The notes below the pieces were generated by a model. The model worked only from the letters and a program-made list of their open reading frames with translations, was not told where the DNA came from and ran no database searches. Position numbers and translations under genes: made by a program. A stretch of 64,000 nt of DNA, taken from NCBI RefSeq assembly GCF_900111925.1, contig NZ_FOKA01000014.1, positions 1 through 64,000 of the forward strand, in the 5' to 3' direction. The DNA is from Cellulomonas marina. GTDB taxonomy: Bacteria > Actinomycetota > Actinomycetes > Actinomycetales > Cellulomonadaceae. This document shows positions 7,057 to 18,738 of this stretch, one piece after another (position 1 is the first letter of the stretch; each line of letters opens with the position of its first letter).

Positions 7057-9546
7057 CTACTCGTTGTCGCCGCCGGTCGACAGGGTGCCGGAGGTGGCGT
7101 TCTGCTGCGTGCCGTCGGACAGGTCCTGCGAGTCCGGCCACACCCAGTCGCGGACCTCGGGGATGTCCTCCCCGTGCTCGCGGGTGTACTGCCGGGCGGC
7201 GATGCGTGCGTCGACCATGCGCTGGCGCAGGCCGGCCTCGCTCGCGCGCAGCCAGTGCACCTGGTCGATCACGTCGATGACGAGCTTGTACCGGTCGAGG
7301 TCGTTGAGCATGACCATGTCGAACGGCGTCGTCGTCGTGCCCTCCTCCTTGTACCCGCGCACGTGGATGTTGCTGTGCCCCGCGCGGCGGTAGGTGAGGC
7401 GGTGGATGAGCCACGGGTAGCCGTGGTAGGCGAACACCACGGGCCGGTCGGCGGTGAAGAGGTTGTCGAACTCCCGGTCCGACAGGCCGTGCGGGTGCTC
7501 CCGCTCGTCCTGCAGGCGCATGAGGTCGACCACGTTGACCACGCGGACCATGAGGTTCGGCAGCTCGCGCTTGAGGATGTCGGCCGCGGCCAGCACCTCG
7601 AGCGTGGGCACGTCGCCGGCGCAGGCGAGGACGACGTCGGGCTCCTTGCCGGGCTGCTCCGTCCCCGCCCAGTCCCAGATGCCCAGACCACGGGTGCAGT
7701 GGGCGATGGCGTCGTCCATGTTCAGGATGTTCGCGGTCGGCTGCTTGCCGGCGACGACGACGTTGACGTAGTTGCGGCTGCGCAGGCAGTGGTCGTAGGT
7801 GCTCAGCAGCGTGTTGGCGTCGATCGGCAGGTAGACCCGCACGACCTCGGCCTTCTTGTTCACGACGTGGTCGATGAACCCGGGGTCCTGGTGGCTGAAG
7901 CCGTTGTGGTCCTGGCGCCACACGTGGCTGGACAGCAGGTAGTTCAGGCTCGCGACCGGCCGGCGCCACGGGATGTCCCGCGTGACCTTCAGCCACTTCG
8001 CGTGCTGGTTGAACATGGAGTCGATGATGTGGATGAACGCCTCGTAGCAGTTGAAGATGCCGTGGCGCCCGGTGAGCAGGTAGCCCTCGAGCCAGCCCTG
8101 GCACTGGTGCTCCGACAGCATCTCCAGCACGCGGCCGGCGCGGGCGAGGTGCTCGTCGACCTCGTCGCTGTAGAAGTCCGCGTTCCACTGCTTGTCCGTG
8201 GCCTCGAAGACGGCCTGGAGGCGGTTCGAGGCGGTCTCGTCTGGCCCGAAGATGCGGAAGTTGTCCGGGTTGAGCCGGATGACGTCGGTGAGCCACTGCC
8301 CGAGCACCCGGGGCGCCTCCGCAACGGTGGCCCCCGGGCTCGGGACGTCCACGGCGTACTTGCGGAAGTCCGGCAGGCGCAGGTCCTTGAGCAGCAGCCC
8401 GCCGTTGGCGTGCGGGTTGTCGCTCATGCGCAGCACGCCCTCGGGCGCGAGGGCCGCGACGTCCTCCACGACCCGGCCGTCCGCGTCGAACAGCTCCTCC
8501 GCCCGGTAGCTCTTCAGCCAGGCGTTGAGGACCTCGAGGTGCTCGGGGGTGTCCCGGGCGTTGGCCAGCGGCACCTGGTGCGCGCGCCACGAGCCCGTCG
8601 TCTTCTTGCCGTCGATGTAGTCCGGGCCCGTCCACCCCTTGGGCGTGCGGAAGACGATCATGGGCCACTGCGGCCGGCGCTCGTCGCCCTCCGCGGCGGC
8701 CTGCTTGATGGCGGCGATCTCGTCGAGCACCTCGTCGAGCAGCACCGCGAAGCGGCGGTGGATGCTCACGTGGTCTTCGTCGTCGAAGCCGGCGACGAAG
8801 ACGTGCGGCTTGTGGCCGTAGCCCTCCATGAGGGCGTTCAGCTCCTCGTCGCTGATGCGCGCGAGGACCGTGGGGTTGGCGATCTTGTACCCGTTGAGGT
8901 GCAGGATCGGCAGCACGACGCCGTCCTTGGCCGCGTTGACGAACTTGTTCGAGTGCCAGGAGGTGGCCAGGGGGCCCGTCTCGGCCTCGCCGTCGCCGAC
9001 GACCGCCGCGACCAGCAGGTCCGGGTTGTCGAACGCCGCGCCGTACGCGTGGGACAGGGCGTAGCCGAGCTCGCCGCCCTCGTGGATCGAGCCCGGGGTC
9101 TCCGGCGCGACGTGGCTGGGGATGCCGCCCGGGAAGGAGAACTGCTTGACCAGCCGGCGCAGGCCCTCTGCGTCCGGCGTGACGTCCGAGTAGACCTCGG
9201 AGTACGTGCCGTCGAGGTAGGCGGCCGCGACCAGGCCGGGGCCGCCGTGGCCGGGACCGGTGATGTAGATCGTCGACTGCTGCCGCTCGATGATCGCGCG
9301 GTTGAGGTGCGCGTACAGGAACGTCAGGCCCGGGGTGGTGCCCCAGTGGCCGAGCAGGCGCGGCTTGACGTGGTCCCGCGTCAGCGGCTCGCGCAGCAGC
9401 GGGTTGTCGAGCAGGTAGATCTGCCCAACCGACAGGTAGTTCGCGGCCCGCCACCACGCGTCGATCCGGCGCAGCGTGGCCTCGTCGGGTGCGGCGCCGC
9501 TTCCGGTCGCCCACGTGGTGGTGGTCCTCTCCACGGTGGTGCTCAT
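7057..9546 (-). CDS. xfp: Phosphoketolase (xylulose-5-P/fructose-6-P)
   Basis: An 829-residue thiamine-diphosphate enzyme that splits xylulose 5-phosphate or fructose 6-phosphate with phosphate to acetyl phosphate plus glyceraldehyde 3-phosphate or erythrose 4-phosphate. Seen: GPGHGGPG (97-104), [12 protein letters not shown] (153-164) and the ThDP/Mg segment [14 protein letters not shown] (184-197), plus the C-terminal domain. ATG 9546 has GAGGAG 5 nt upstream. With pta and ackA it forms the bifid-type shunt, giving extra ATP and C2 units. An 11-bp-phased GACGTC array lies about 235 bp upstream. Confidence 0.97.
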   Translation of the reverse strand: MSTTVERTTTTWATGSGAAPDEATLRRIDAWWRAANYLSVGQIYLLDNPLLREPLTRDHVKPRLLGHWGTTPGLTFLYAHLNRAIIERQQSTIYITGPGHGGPGLVAAAYLDGTYSEVYSDVTPDAEGLRRLVKQFSFPGGIPSHVAPETPGSIHEGGELGYALSHAYGAAFDNPDLLVAAVVGDGEAETGPLATSWHSNKFVNAAKDGVVLPILHLNGYKIANPTVLARISDEELNALMEGYGHKPHVFVAGFDDEDHVSIHRRFAVLLDEVLDEIAAIKQAAAEGDERRPQWPMIVFRTPKGWTGPDYIDGKKTTGSWRAHQVPLANARDTPEHLEVLNAWLKSYRAEELFDADGRVVEDVAALAPEGVLRMSDNPHANGGLLLKDLRLPDFRKYAVDVPSPGATVAEAPRVLGQWLTDVIRLNPDNFRIFGPDETASNRLQAVFEATDKQWNADFYSDEVDEHLARAGRVLEMLSEHQCQGWLEGYLLTGRHGIFNCYEAFIHIIDSMFNQHAKWLKVTRDIPWRRPVASLNYLLSSHVWRQDHNGFSHQDPGFIDHVVNKKAEVVRVYLPIDANTLLSTYDHCLRSRNYVNVVVAGKQPTANILNMDDAIAHCTRGLGIWDWAGTEQPGKEPDVVLACAGDVPTLEVLAAADILKRELPNLMVRVVNVVDLMRLQDEREHPHGLSDREFDNLFTADRPVVFAYHGYPWLIHRLTYRRAGHSNIHVRGYKEEGTTTTPFDMVMLNDLDRYKLVIDVIDQVHWLRASEAGLRQRMVDARIAARQYTREHGEDIPEVRDWVWPDSQDLSDGTQQNATSGTLSTGGDNE

Positions 9547-9780
9547 TGCGCTCCTCGTGTCGTCGTGCCGGCGCTGCCGGCCCTGCGGGTGCGTGCCGGG
9601 TGACAGCGTCCCCCGTGCTCGGGACGCGACCTGGGACGTCCGACCCACGTCGAGGTACGGGCGGTGGGCTGGCCGTCGGTCCCATCCAACCCCGGTCCGG
9701 GGGACCCTGCCCAGCGTCGGGCGCGGGGAGGGCGACGACCTGGTCACCGCGTCGCCCGCCGTCTGCCCCTGGGTCGTCGG

Positions 9781-9819
9781 GACGTCGGAGGGACGTCGGT
9801 GGGACGTCGGTGGGACGTC
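9781..9819. repeat. Four GACGTC palindromes at exact 11-bp spacing
   Basis: GACGTC occurs at 9781, 9792, 9803 and 9814, separated by GGWGG. The sites lie on one face of the helix, an arrangement suited to cooperative binding of a regulator, upstream of both xfp and the SURF1 gene. A fifth site at 9635 is nearer xfp. Confidence 0.6.
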
Positions 9820-9908
9820 GCCATGCCGTCGTCGTGGCGTCCACCATGACGCCGGCGCGTGGCTGAGGGCGTCCCGGTGCGGGCACCGGTCCGCGCGGCG
9901 GGGCGGGG

Positions 9909-9914
9909 TACCGT
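9909..9914 (+). promoter_or_regulatory. -10 box (TACCGT) of the SURF1 gene
   Basis: TACCGT is followed by 6 nt and then GTG 9921, predicting a leaderless mRNA. Confidence 0.55.
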
Positions 9915-9920
9915 GACCGC

Positions 9921-10739
9921 GTGCTCGACGCGCCGGAGACCCCCGCCGCCGCGCCGGTCCCCGTCCCGTTCTGGCGGGCCGCCGTGCGGCCCCGTTCGGT
10001 GCTCCTGCTCCTGCTGCTGCTCGCCGCCGCGGCGGTCTGCGGGCTCCTCGGTGCCTGGCAGCTCGACCGCGCCCAGGTCCGCGGGGCGGCCCAGGAGCGC
10101 GAGCGCGTGGGGGCGATCCTCGAGGCCGACCCCGAGCCCCTCGACGACGTCCTACGCCCTGGCGAGACCGTGACCGGCGAGATGGTGGCCCGCAAGGTCG
10201 AGGTCGTCGGCACCTACGAGCCCGGCCAGCTCGTCGTCACGGGCCGCGCCCACGACGGCGTCACGGGGGTCCTCGTCCTCACGCCGTTCCGGGTCGCCGA
10301 GGGCGCCGGCACGGGCGCGGTGCTCCCCGTCGTCCGCGGCTGGCTGCCCGCGGACGCCGTCGACGACGAGCCTCCGCCCGCCCCGCCGGCCGGCACGGTC
10401 ACGCTGTCCGCCTACCTGCAGGGCTCGGAGGCGGCTACCGGCACCACCGCGGACGGCCGCACGGAGGCCATCAGCTCGCCCGAGCTGCTGAACATCTGGA
10501 CCGGCCCGCTCTACTCGGGGTACGGGGTCCTCGTCGACAGCGTGCCCGGGCAGTCCGGCGGCCTCGAGCAGCTCGACCCGCCGACGCGCTTCGGCACGGG
10601 CCTCAACGTCCGCAACCTCGCGTACGCCGTCCAGTGGTGGGTCTTCGGCGGCTTCGCGGTCGCGCTCTGGGTACGCCTGGTCCGCGACGACGCACGCGGC
10701 CGCGGCCCCGGCACCGACCCGGTCCTCGACGACGCGTGA
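9921..10739 (+). CDS. SURF1 family cytochrome oxidase biogenesis protein
   Basis: A 272-residue membrane protein with one helix near the N-terminus (about 27-48), a large extracytoplasmic domain and a second helix near the C-terminus ([19 protein letters not shown], about 235-253). The ending NLAYAVQWW is typical of actinobacterial SURF1 proteins, which assist assembly of the aa3 cytochrome c oxidase. It is monocistronic here and leaderless. It is convergent with the ABC exporter pair; no oxidase genes are in the window. Confidence 0.85.
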   Translation: MLDAPETPAAAPVPVPFWRAAVRPRSVLLLLLLLAAAAVCGLLGAWQLDRAQVRGAAQERERVGAILEADPEPLDDVLRPGETVTGEMVARKVEVVGTYEPGQLVVTGRAHDGVTGVLVLTPFRVAEGAGTGAVLPVVRGWLPADAVDDEPPPAPPAGTVTLSAYLQGSEAATGTTADGRTEAISSPELLNIWTGPLYSGYGVLVDSVPGQSGGLEQLDPPTRFGTGLNVRNLAYAVQWWVFGGFAVALWVRLVRDDARGRGPGTDPVLDDA

Positions 10740-10880
10740 CCGCTGCCCGCGATCAGCACGTCGACCGCTGACGGACGGAGCCGGCGTCGCGGCCGGCGAC
10801 GGATCCGCAGGGACCTGAGCACGCGGGCAGGGCCCCCCTCGTCTCGATCGCGCACCGGGCCAGGAGTCAGGTGTGCTGAG

Positions 10881-12614
10881 TCAGGTGTGCTGCCAGGACC
10901 GCCAGAGCGCCGCGTATTCCCCGCCGGCGGCGACGAGCTCCTCGTGCGCGCCGATCTCGCTGATCCGGCCGGCGTCCACCACGGCGACGCGGTCGGCGTC
11001 GTGCGCGGTGTGCAACCGGTGGGCGATGGCGACGACCGTGCGCCCCTCGAGCACCGCGGACAGCGAGCGCTCGAGGTGCCGAGCCGCGCGTGGGTCCAGC
11101 AGCGACGTCGCCTCGTCGAGCACGAGCGTGTGCGGGTCGAGCAGCACGAGGCGTGCCAGGGCCACCTGCTGCGCCTGTGCCGGCGTCAGGACGTGGCCGC
11201 CCGAGCCGACCTCGGTGGCCAGGCCCTCCGGCAGCGCCGCCACCCAGTCCCAGGCGTCGACCGCGCGCAGGGCGCTCTCGAGCTCTGCGTCGCTCGCGTG
11301 CTCGCGCGCCAGGCGCAGGTTGTCCGCCAGGGCCCCGACGAACACGTGGTGCTCCTGCGTCACGAGCGCGACGTGGCTGCGCAGCTCGTCGAGCGGCAGC
11401 TCCACCAGCGGGACGCCGCCGACCGTGACACGGCCGCCGGTGGGCGGGTGGATGCCCGCCAGCATGCGGCCGAGCGTCGACTTGCCCGCGCCCGACGGCC
11501 CGACGACCGCCAGACGCTCGCCCACCCGCAGGTCGAGGTCGATGCCGTGCAGGACGTCGTGCCCCTCGCGGTACGCGTACCGGACGCCCGTGGCGACGAC
11601 GTGCTCGTCGACCGGCCGGCCCGCGCCCGCGACCCGGTCCGTCTCCACCAGCCGCACGCCGACGATCCGCGCGAGCGAGACCGCGGCGACCTGGATCTCG
11701 TCGAGCCAGAAGATGAGCTCCCAGACCGGGCCGATGACCTGGAACGTGTAGAGCACGACCGTGGTGACGGCGCCGAGCGTGACCCGCCCCTCCGACGCCA
11801 GCCACCCGCCCCACAGCAGCACCGCCGCCGGCGCCAGGACGAACGCGACGTCGACCCCGGGGAACAGCACGGTGCGCAGGAAGAGGGTCCGGCGCTCGGC
11901 CGCGAAGGCCTCCCGCAGGTCCTCGTCCATCCGCTGCTCGCGGCGACGGCCGAGGGAGAGCGCGTCGACGGTGCGCGCGCCCTCCACGGTCTCCGTGATC
12001 GTCCCGTCGAGCACCGCGTACGCCGCCGACTCCCGCAGGTAGGCCGGCGTCGCGCGGCGCAGGTACCAGCGCGCGACGACGACGAGCAGCGGGACCCCGA
12101 CGAGCATCGCGGCGGCGACGAGCGGCGCGACGAGGAAGCAGGCACCGAGCGTGAGCACGATGGTGACGACCGCGACGATGACCCGTGGCACCCCGAAGCG
12201 GACCGCGTGCTGCAGCTTGTTGACGTCGTTCGTCGTCCGCGCGACGAGGTCACCGGTGCCGGCGCGCTCGACCGTCGACAGCGGCAGCTGCGTGATCGTC
12301 CCGACGAACTCCTCGCGCAGCTCGGCGAAGACCTCCTCGCCGAAGACCATCGACCGGCGCTGCGCCGTGCGGATGAGCACGGTCTGCACCAGCACGGCGA
12401 CGACCCCGACGCCGATGAGCAGGTCGATGCGCGCCGCGGTGGTCCCGGCGACCACCGCGTCGACGAGCCGGCCGAGCAGGTAGGGCCCGGCGAGCCCGGC
12501 GACGGCGGCCAGCGTGTGCAGCACGGCGATCGCGACGAGCGGGGTGCGGTGCCGGCGCGCCAGCTCCGCCGCGTACGACCGCACGGCGGCCGCGTCGGCG
12601 ATGGGCAGGTTCAC
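10881..12614 (-). CDS. ABC exporter half-transporter B (intact Walker motifs, degenerate signature)
   Basis: A 577-residue type IV ABC exporter: six-helix membrane domain (about 1-320), then a nucleotide-binding domain. Walker [10 protein letters not shown], Walker [10 protein letters not shown] with the catalytic Glu, and the H-loop (AIAHRL) are intact. The signature that should be LSGGQ reads LTPAQ ([10 protein letters not shown]). GTG 12614 overlaps the stop of the partner gene by 4 bp, so the two are translationally coupled and almost certainly a heterodimer. The substrate (lipid, peptide or drug) is unknown. CAGGAG lies 8 nt before the start. Confidence 0.9.
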   Translation of the reverse strand: MNLPIADAAAVRSYAAELARRHRTPLVAIAVLHTLAAVAGLAGPYLLGRLVDAVVAGTTAARIDLLIGVGVVAVLVQTVLIRTAQRRSMVFGEEVFAELREEFVGTITQLPLSTVERAGTGDLVARTTNDVNKLQHAVRFGVPRVIVAVVTIVLTLGACFLVAPLVAAAMLVGVPLLVVVARWYLRRATPAYLRESAAYAVLDGTITETVEGARTVDALSLGRRREQRMDEDLREAFAAERRTLFLRTVLFPGVDVAFVLAPAAVLLWGGWLASEGRVTLGAVTTVVLYTFQVIGPVWELIFWLDEIQVAAVSLARIVGVRLVETDRVAGAGRPVDEHVVATGVRYAYREGHDVLHGIDLDLRVGERLAVVGPSGAGKSTLGRMLAGIHPPTGGRVTVGGVPLVELPLDELRSHVALVTQEHHVFVGALADNLRLAREHASDAELESALRAVDAWDWVAALPEGLATEVGSGGHVLTPAQAQQVALARLVLLDPHTLVLDEATSLLDPRAARHLERSLSAVLEGRTVVAIAHRLHTAHDADRVAVVDAGRISEIGAHEELVAAGGEYAALWRSWQHT

Positions 12615-14521
12615 GAGCGGGCTCCTGTCCCGGAGGCGAGCGAGCGGGTGAGGTGGTCGGCAGGGTCGTCGGCACGGTCGTCGGCACGGTCGTCGGCACG
12701 GTCGTCGGCACGGTCGTCGGCACGGTCGTCGGCGCGGCCGTCGGACGCGTCCCCGGCACCCCCCACGACGACGTCCTCCTCGTCGTCCATGCGCCGCCCG
12801 ACGACGCGCCGGTACGCCGCCCGCGTCCGGGCGTCGCCCACGGTGCCGTCGAGCAGATCCGCGTGCGTCCCGACCGCGACGACACGGCCGCCCTCCACGA
12901 ACGCGACGGCGTCGACGTGGTCCAGCACGAGCGGGCTGGCGGTGACGACGAGGGTCGTCAGGCCGCGCCGCACGTCGGCGAGCCGCGAGGCGATCCGCGC
13001 CTCCGTGTGGGCGTCCACGGCGCTCGTCGGCTCGACGAGGACGAGGATCTCCGGGGCGGTGAGCAGCGCCCGGGCGAGGGCCACGCGCTGGCGCTGCCCG
13101 CCGGACAGGGACCGGCCCTTCTCCGGCAGGATGCCGGCGATCCCGTCGGGCACCGAGTCCAGCACGTCGTGCGCGTCGGCGGCCCGGACGGCGTCCATGA
13201 GCGCCTCGGTCCCGGCGTCGCCGCGCGCGTCGAGCTCCCCGGACAACGGGCCCGAGAACAGGTGCGGCGAGGCCTCGGCCACGACCACCCGCTCGCGCAG
13301 CGGCGCCTTCTCCAGCTCGGAGACGAGCACGCCGCCGAGGCGGACCGGGGTGGCGGCCTCCGCCGCGTCGTCGAACCGGCCGAGCCGCGTCGCGATCGCG
13401 GCGGACACGTCCGGGTCGGCCGCGACGAGCGCGACGACCCGACCGGGCTCGAGGACGAGGCCCGACGCCTCGTCGACCAGCGGCACGTGCGGCGGGGGCA
13501 TCTCGGCGGTGCCGGGACGGGACCCGGTGGCGGGCACGACCCGCAGCACCGCGATCACCTTGCCCGCGCCGACGTGCGCGCGCGTCGTCGCGGCGATCAT
13601 CTGCGTCGCGTTCTGCACGGGCCAGGACAGGAACGACGCCAGGCCGTACACGGACACCAGCTCGCCGGGGGTCAGCGTGCCATCGAGCGCCATGTGCGCG
13701 CCCAGCCAGAGCAGGACGACGACGAAGGCGCCCGGCAGCAGCACCTGCAGCGCGTCGAGCCACGACTGCGTCACCGCCACGTGCTCGCCCCGACGCCGCA
13801 CCTCCTGCGACTGCGCGCGGTACCGGCCCGTGAAGACGCCCTCGCCGCCGATCCCGCGGAGGATCCGCAGCCCGGACACGGTGTCCGCCCCGAGCGTCGT
13901 CAGGCGGCCCGACGCCTCGCGCTGGGACGCCTGCCGGCGCTGCAGCGGACGCACGAGCAGGCCCAGCACGAGCGCCACGGTCGGCAGCCCCAGCACGACG
14001 ACGAGCCCCAGCGGCACCGACACCCGCAGCACGAAGACCGCCGCCACGGCGTAGGCGACCACGCTGCCGAGGAACCGCGCCGCGGTGGCGTACACCTCAC
14101 CCACGCGCATCGCGTCGTTGGCCACGGCCGAGACGACCTCACCCGTGGGCAGCTCGGCGGTGATGGCGTGCCCCGAGCGCGCCGCAGTCCGCCCGACGAG
14201 CTGGGAGGACGTGAAAGCAGCCCGCAGCCAGTTCGCCACGTCGTAGCGGTGGCCCACCGCGTTGGCGGCCGCCGACACGACCCCGAGCCCCGCGAGCAGC
14301 GCGGTCGACGACCACAGCTCCGGCCCGAACCCCTGCGTCAGGCCCTGGTCGATGGCCCGGCCCGTGAGCAGCGGGAGCACCGCCTGGCACGCGAAGCCGA
14401 CGATGCCGAGCAGCACCGAGACGGTGAGGATGCCCCACTGCCGACCGGCGAGCCACCACAGGTACGTGGCGGGCCCGCGCAGCGGAGGGGTACCGGGGTC
14501 CGGCAGGGGGAGGGAGCGCAC
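12611..14521 (-). CDS. ABC exporter half-transporter A (degenerate Walker motifs, intact signature)
   Basis: A 636-residue exporter subunit with an N-terminal membrane domain and C-terminal ATPase domain. Walker A is lost: the expected GxxGxGKST position near residue 360 reads [13 protein letters not shown]. Walker B has Val for Asp ([11 protein letters not shown]), and the H-loop His is replaced (TASPLVL). The signature LSGGQRQR (472-479) is perfect. It therefore cannot bind ATP normally but can complete the ATP site of subunit B. GTG 14521 is chosen because TACCGT lies exactly 6 nt upstream; the frame is open further 5'. The C-terminal tail carries a (RADD)n repeat. Confidence 0.9.
   Translation of the reverse strand: MRSLPLPDPGTPPLRGPATYLWWLAGRQWGILTVSVLLGIVGFACQAVLPLLTGRAIDQGLTQGFGPELWSSTALLAGLGVVSAAANAVGHRYDVANWLRAAFTSSQLVGRTAARSGHAITAELPTGEVVSAVANDAMRVGEVYATAARFLGSVVAYAVAAVFVLRVSVPLGLVVVLGLPTVALVLGLLVRPLQRRQASQREASGRLTTLGADTVSGLRILRGIGGEGVFTGRYRAQSQEVRRRGEHVAVTQSWLDALQVLLPGAFVVVLLWLGAHMALDGTLTPGELVSVYGLASFLSWPVQNATQMIAATTRAHVGAGKVIAVLRVVPATGSRPGTAEMPPPHVPLVDEASGLVLEPGRVVALVAADPDVSAAIATRLGRFDDAAEAATPVRLGGVLVSELEKAPLRERVVVAEASPHLFSGPLSGELDARGDAGTEALMDAVRAADAHDVLDSVPDGIAGILPEKGRSLSGGQRQRVALARALLTAPEILVLVEPTSAVDAHTEARIASRLADVRRGLTTLVVTASPLVLDHVDAVAFVEGGRVVAVGTHADLLDGTVGDARTRAAYRRVVGRRMDDEEDVVVGGAGDASDGRADDRADDRADDRADDRADDRADDPADHLTRSLASGTGARS
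12664..12735. repeat. 12-bp in-frame tandem repeat coding (RADD)n
   Basis: Five perfect copies of GGTCGTCGGCAC plus one variant, in the 3' end of the ABC subunit A gene. Copy number can change without breaking the frame. Confidence 0.85.
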
Positions 14522-14527
14522 CCCACG

Positions 14528-14533
14528 ACGGTA
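14528..14533 (-). promoter_or_regulatory. -10 box (TACCGT) of the ABC exporter operon
   Basis: On the minus strand, TACCGT is followed by 6 nt and then GTG 14521. This sets the start of subunit A and predicts a leaderless transcript. Confidence 0.55.
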
Positions 14534-14711
14534 CGTCCCGGTACCGACACGGTCGAAACGATTTGTGGCGCGACGTCCCGTTCGTCGACGGCCGGTCGAC
14601 GAGCCCGCCCTCGCGGCGCCCGTCGCACCTGTGGACGGCGACCGACGGCGACGGACCCGTCGCCGGGTCGGGGGATGATGGTCGCCGTCGCCCACCTCCC
14701 GGAGGCCCTGC

Positions 14712-15187
14712 GTGAGCATCCCGTCCCGCCCGAGCGCGCCCGTCACCACCCGCGCCGCCCGCTTCGCGTCCCGCGCCGAGGGCGCCCTGAAGCGCTACCG
14801 CGTCATGGCGTGGATCACGGGCGTCATGCTGCTGCTGCTGTGCGTGGAGATGCTGCTGCGCTACGGCGTGGGGATGAGCGAGGAGAGGCTGGGCGTCTTC
14901 ACGCTGGTGCCGTTCGTGCACGGCTGGATCTACGTCGTCTACCTCGCGACCGTCCTCGACCTGTGGTCGGTCATGCGCTGGCGCTGGTCGCGGCTCATCA
15001 CGCTCGTCCTGGCCGGCGTCGTGCCGGTGCTGTCCTTCGTCGTCGAGCGCCGGGTGCACGCCGAGGGCGAGGCCCGCCTGGCCGCCGTGCGCGACGCCGC
15101 CACGGACCCCGCGCCCGTCGGCGGGACGCTGGACCCGGCGACGGACCGCGCCACCGGCGGCGACGGCCGCCCCACTACCCTGGGCGC

Positions 15188-15191
<4 letters not shown>
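14712..15191 (+). CDS. DUF3817 family membrane protein
   Basis: A 159-residue protein with three predicted helices (about 34-52, 65-84 and 93-113) and the pattern [13 protein letters not shown] ... [18 protein letters not shown] typical of DUF3817. The C-terminal ~40 residues are low-complexity. GTG 14712 has CCGGAGG about 7 nt upstream, so unlike many neighbours it is translated from a leadered mRNA. Its stop overlaps the start of guaA by 4 bp, an arrangement common in actinomycetes. The function of the family is unknown. Confidence 0.85.
15176..15181 (+). promoter_or_regulatory. -10 box (TACCCT) of guaA inside the DUF3817 gene
   Basis: TACCCT plus 6 nt precedes GTG 15188, within the last codons of the upstream gene. 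guaA can therefore be expressed from its own leaderless promoter as well as by read-through. Confidence 0.55.
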
Positions 15192-16882
<1,691 letters not shown>

Positions 16883-16886
16883 CCTC

Positions 16887-17435
16887 CTAGGCGAACAGCT
16901 CGACGAGCTTCGCCGTGAACGCCGGCAGGTCGTCGGGGTTGCGCGACGTCAGCAGCGGGAAGCGCGCGGTGTCGACGACGGCCTCGCCGTCCTGCCACGT
17001 GCCGCCCGCGTTGCGGATGTCCGTGGCCAGGCTCGGGTAGGACGTGAGCGTCTTGCCCTCGACGAGGCCCGCCTCGACGAGCGTCCACGGCCCGTGGCAG
17101 ATCGCCGCCACGGGTTTGCCCGCCTCGGCCACGGCCTTGACCAGCGCCACCGCGTCGGCCTCCAGCCGCAGCGTGTCGGCGTTCACCGTCCCGCCGGGGA
17201 TGACGAGCGCGTCGACGTCGCCCGCCTGCACGTCCGACAGGACCCGGTCGACGGGGTAGCTGCCGCCGGGCTCGAGGTCGTCGTTGACGGTCGAGACCTC
17301 GCCCGCCTCGGGGGCGACGAGCACGGCCGTGCCGCCCGCGTCCTGCACGGCCTTCCAGGGTGCCGTCAGCTCCGGCTCCTCGATGCCGCGGGTGCTGGTG
17401 AGGAAGACGACGGTCTTCCCGGTCAGAGCGCTCAT
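16887..17435 (-). CDS. DJ-1/PfpI family protein
   Basis: A 182-residue single-domain protein of the DJ-1/PfpI superfamily. The nucleophilic elbow AICHGPW carries the conserved Cys, with the usual His next to it, and an early Glu (RGIEEPEL) fits the family's acidic partner. These proteins act as intracellular peptidases, glyoxalases or stress chaperones, and sequence alone does not say which. ATG 17435 follows AAGGAGAGGG, a strong ribosome binding site. It is divergent from the glycosyltransferase. Confidence 0.9.
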   Translation of the reverse strand: MSALTGKTVVFLTSTRGIEEPELTAPWKAVQDAGGTAVLVAPEAGEVSTVNDDLEPGGSYPVDRVLSDVQAGDVDALVIPGGTVNADTLRLEADAVALVKAVAEAGKPVAAICHGPWTLVEAGLVEGKTLTSYPSLATDIRNAGGTWQDGEAVVDTARFPLLTSRNPDDLPAFTAKLVELFA

Positions 17436-17535
17436 GGGTGCCCTCTCCTTCGTCTCGGGACCCCACGAGCCTGCGTCGTGCCGTCGGCGTCCGCATCCTG
17501 GCACCGCCCCACCGGGTGCCACCGGCCGGGCGCAC

Positions 17536-17541
17536 TAGCCT
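17536..17541 (+). promoter_or_regulatory. -10 box (TAGCCT) of the GT4 gene
   Basis: TAGCCT, 6 nt, then GTG 17548: leaderless arrangement. Confidence 0.55.
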
Positions 17542-17547
17542 GGGCCG

Positions 17548-18738
17548 GTGCGGATCGTCCACGTCTCGGACTGCTTCTCCCCGCGCGTGGGCGGGATCGA
17601 GTCGCAGGTGGGGGACCTGTCGGCGCTCCAGGCCGCGCGGGGCGACGAGGTGCACGTGCTCACGGCCACCCTCGGCGAGGGCGGGGAGCGCGGCGGCGTC
17701 GTGGACGTCGAGCGCGGCGTGCACGTCCACCGCCTCGGGGCGCGCCTGCCCTTCGACCTGCCCGTCAACCCGGTGCAGGCGAGGCTGCTGCGCGCGGCGC
17801 TGGACCGGGTGCGGCCCGACGTCGTGCACGTGCACGCGGGCGTCGTCTCGCCGTTCGCCTGGGACGGGGTCCGGGTCGCGCTGGACCTGGGGCTGCCCAC
17901 CGCCGTGACGTGGCACTGCATGCTCGACGGCGTCGTACCGCTCCTGCGGCTCGCGCGCGGGACGGTCCGCCGGGCGGGCGAGCGGGCGGCCCTCTCCGCG
18001 GTGAGCTCGGTGGCGGCCGGGCGCGTGCGCGAGCTGGTGGACGTGCCGGTGGCGGTCGCGCCCAACGGCATCGACCTCGCGGCGTGGGTGCCCCGTCGGG
18101 GCGACGAGCCCGACGCGCCGGGCGTACCCGCCGGGGGCGCCGGACCCGCCGCGGACCGGGACGCACGGCCCCTGCGCCTCGTGACGACGATGCGGCTGGC
18201 TCCCCGCAAGCGTGCGGTGCCGCTGGTCCGGCTCGTGGCGTCGGCCGCCGCGGCCCTGCCCCCCGGCGCGCTGCGGCTCGACGTCGTCGGCGACGGCCCG
18301 GCGCGACCGCGGGTCGAGGCGGCGGTCGCGGCGGCGGGCGCGCAGGGCTGGGTGCGGCTGCGCGGGCGGCTCACCCGCGCCGAGGTGCGGGCCGTCTACC
18401 GCGACGCGGACGTCTACGTGGCGCCCGCCGAGCTCGAGGCGTTCGGCATCGCGGTGCTGGAGGCGCGCGCGGCGGGCCTCGTCGTCGTCGCCCGGGCGGG
18501 CACGGGTCCGGCCGAGTTCGTCCAGGACGGCGTGGACGGCCTCCTCGTCGCCGACGACGACGCCATGGCCGCCGCGGTCGTCCGGCTGGCCGGCGACCAC
18601 GAGCTGCGTGAGCGCCTCCGGCGGCACAACCGCGCGGTCGCGCCGGACTTCGGGTGGGACCGCGTCCTCGCCGCGGTGGACGGCGAGTACGACCGTGCGC
18701 GCCGCCGGGCACGCGGACCGGAGGGGGAGCGACCGTGA
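17548..18738 (+). CDS. Glycosyltransferase family 4 protein
   Basis: A 396-residue GT-B enzyme. N-terminal acceptor domain begins MRIVHVSDCFSPRVGGIESQ, the standard GT4 opening. The donor-binding domain has PAELEAFGIAVLEARAAGL with the conserved Glu residues (near 300), as in retaining mannosyl- and glucosyltransferases of the PimB/PimC type. It probably adds a sugar to a lipid or wall glycan at the inner membrane face; acceptor unknown. Its stop overlaps the next gene's GTG by 4 bp. Confidence 0.88.
   Translation: MRIVHVSDCFSPRVGGIESQVGDLSALQAARGDEVHVLTATLGEGGERGGVVDVERGVHVHRLGARLPFDLPVNPVQARLLRAALDRVRPDVVHVHAGVVSPFAWDGVRVALDLGLPTAVTWHCMLDGVVPLLRLARGTVRRAGERAALSAVSSVAAGRVRELVDVPVAVAPNGIDLAAWVPRRGDEPDAPGVPAGGAGPAADRDARPLRLVTTMRLAPRKRAVPLVRLVASAAAALPPGALRLDVVGDGPARPRVEAAVAAAGAQGWVRLRGRLTRAEVRAVYRDADVYVAPAELEAFGIAVLEARAAGLVVVARAGTGPAEFVQDGVDGLLVADDDAMAAAVVRLAGDHELRERLRRHNRAVAPDFGWDRVLAAVDGEYDRARRRARGPEGERP

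Larger units (their letters stand above)
9547..9920. other. Divergent intergenic region between xfp and the SURF1 gene
   Basis: This 374-bp region has no gene. It carries the phased GACGTC repeat array (9781-9819), one more isolated GACGTC at 9635-9640 and the -10 box of the SURF1 gene at its right end. The xfp promoter is not obvious. Confidence 0.6.

Noticed and set aside
9781..9819. Short regular repeats as a CRISPR-like array
   Set aside because: Units are 11-12 bp in direct tandem with no unique spacers, and no cas genes are near. The same holds for the other tandem arrays.
4826..10213. A 1795-codon minus-strand open frame
   Set aside because: Only the pta part (from 6952) is genuine. 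The rest is an open shadow frame across xfp and the intergenic region, a common effect of very high GC.
10887..14054. Long open frames antisense to the ABC exporter genes, and similar ones across the window
   Set aside because: Extreme Arg/Pro/Ala composition and no domain character; they mirror the codon bias of the real genes.
16887..17522. Longer N-terminus for the DJ-1/PfpI protein
   Set aside because: The internal ATG 17435 has a strong AAGGAG site and matches the usual family start; the extension overlaps the divergent promoter region.
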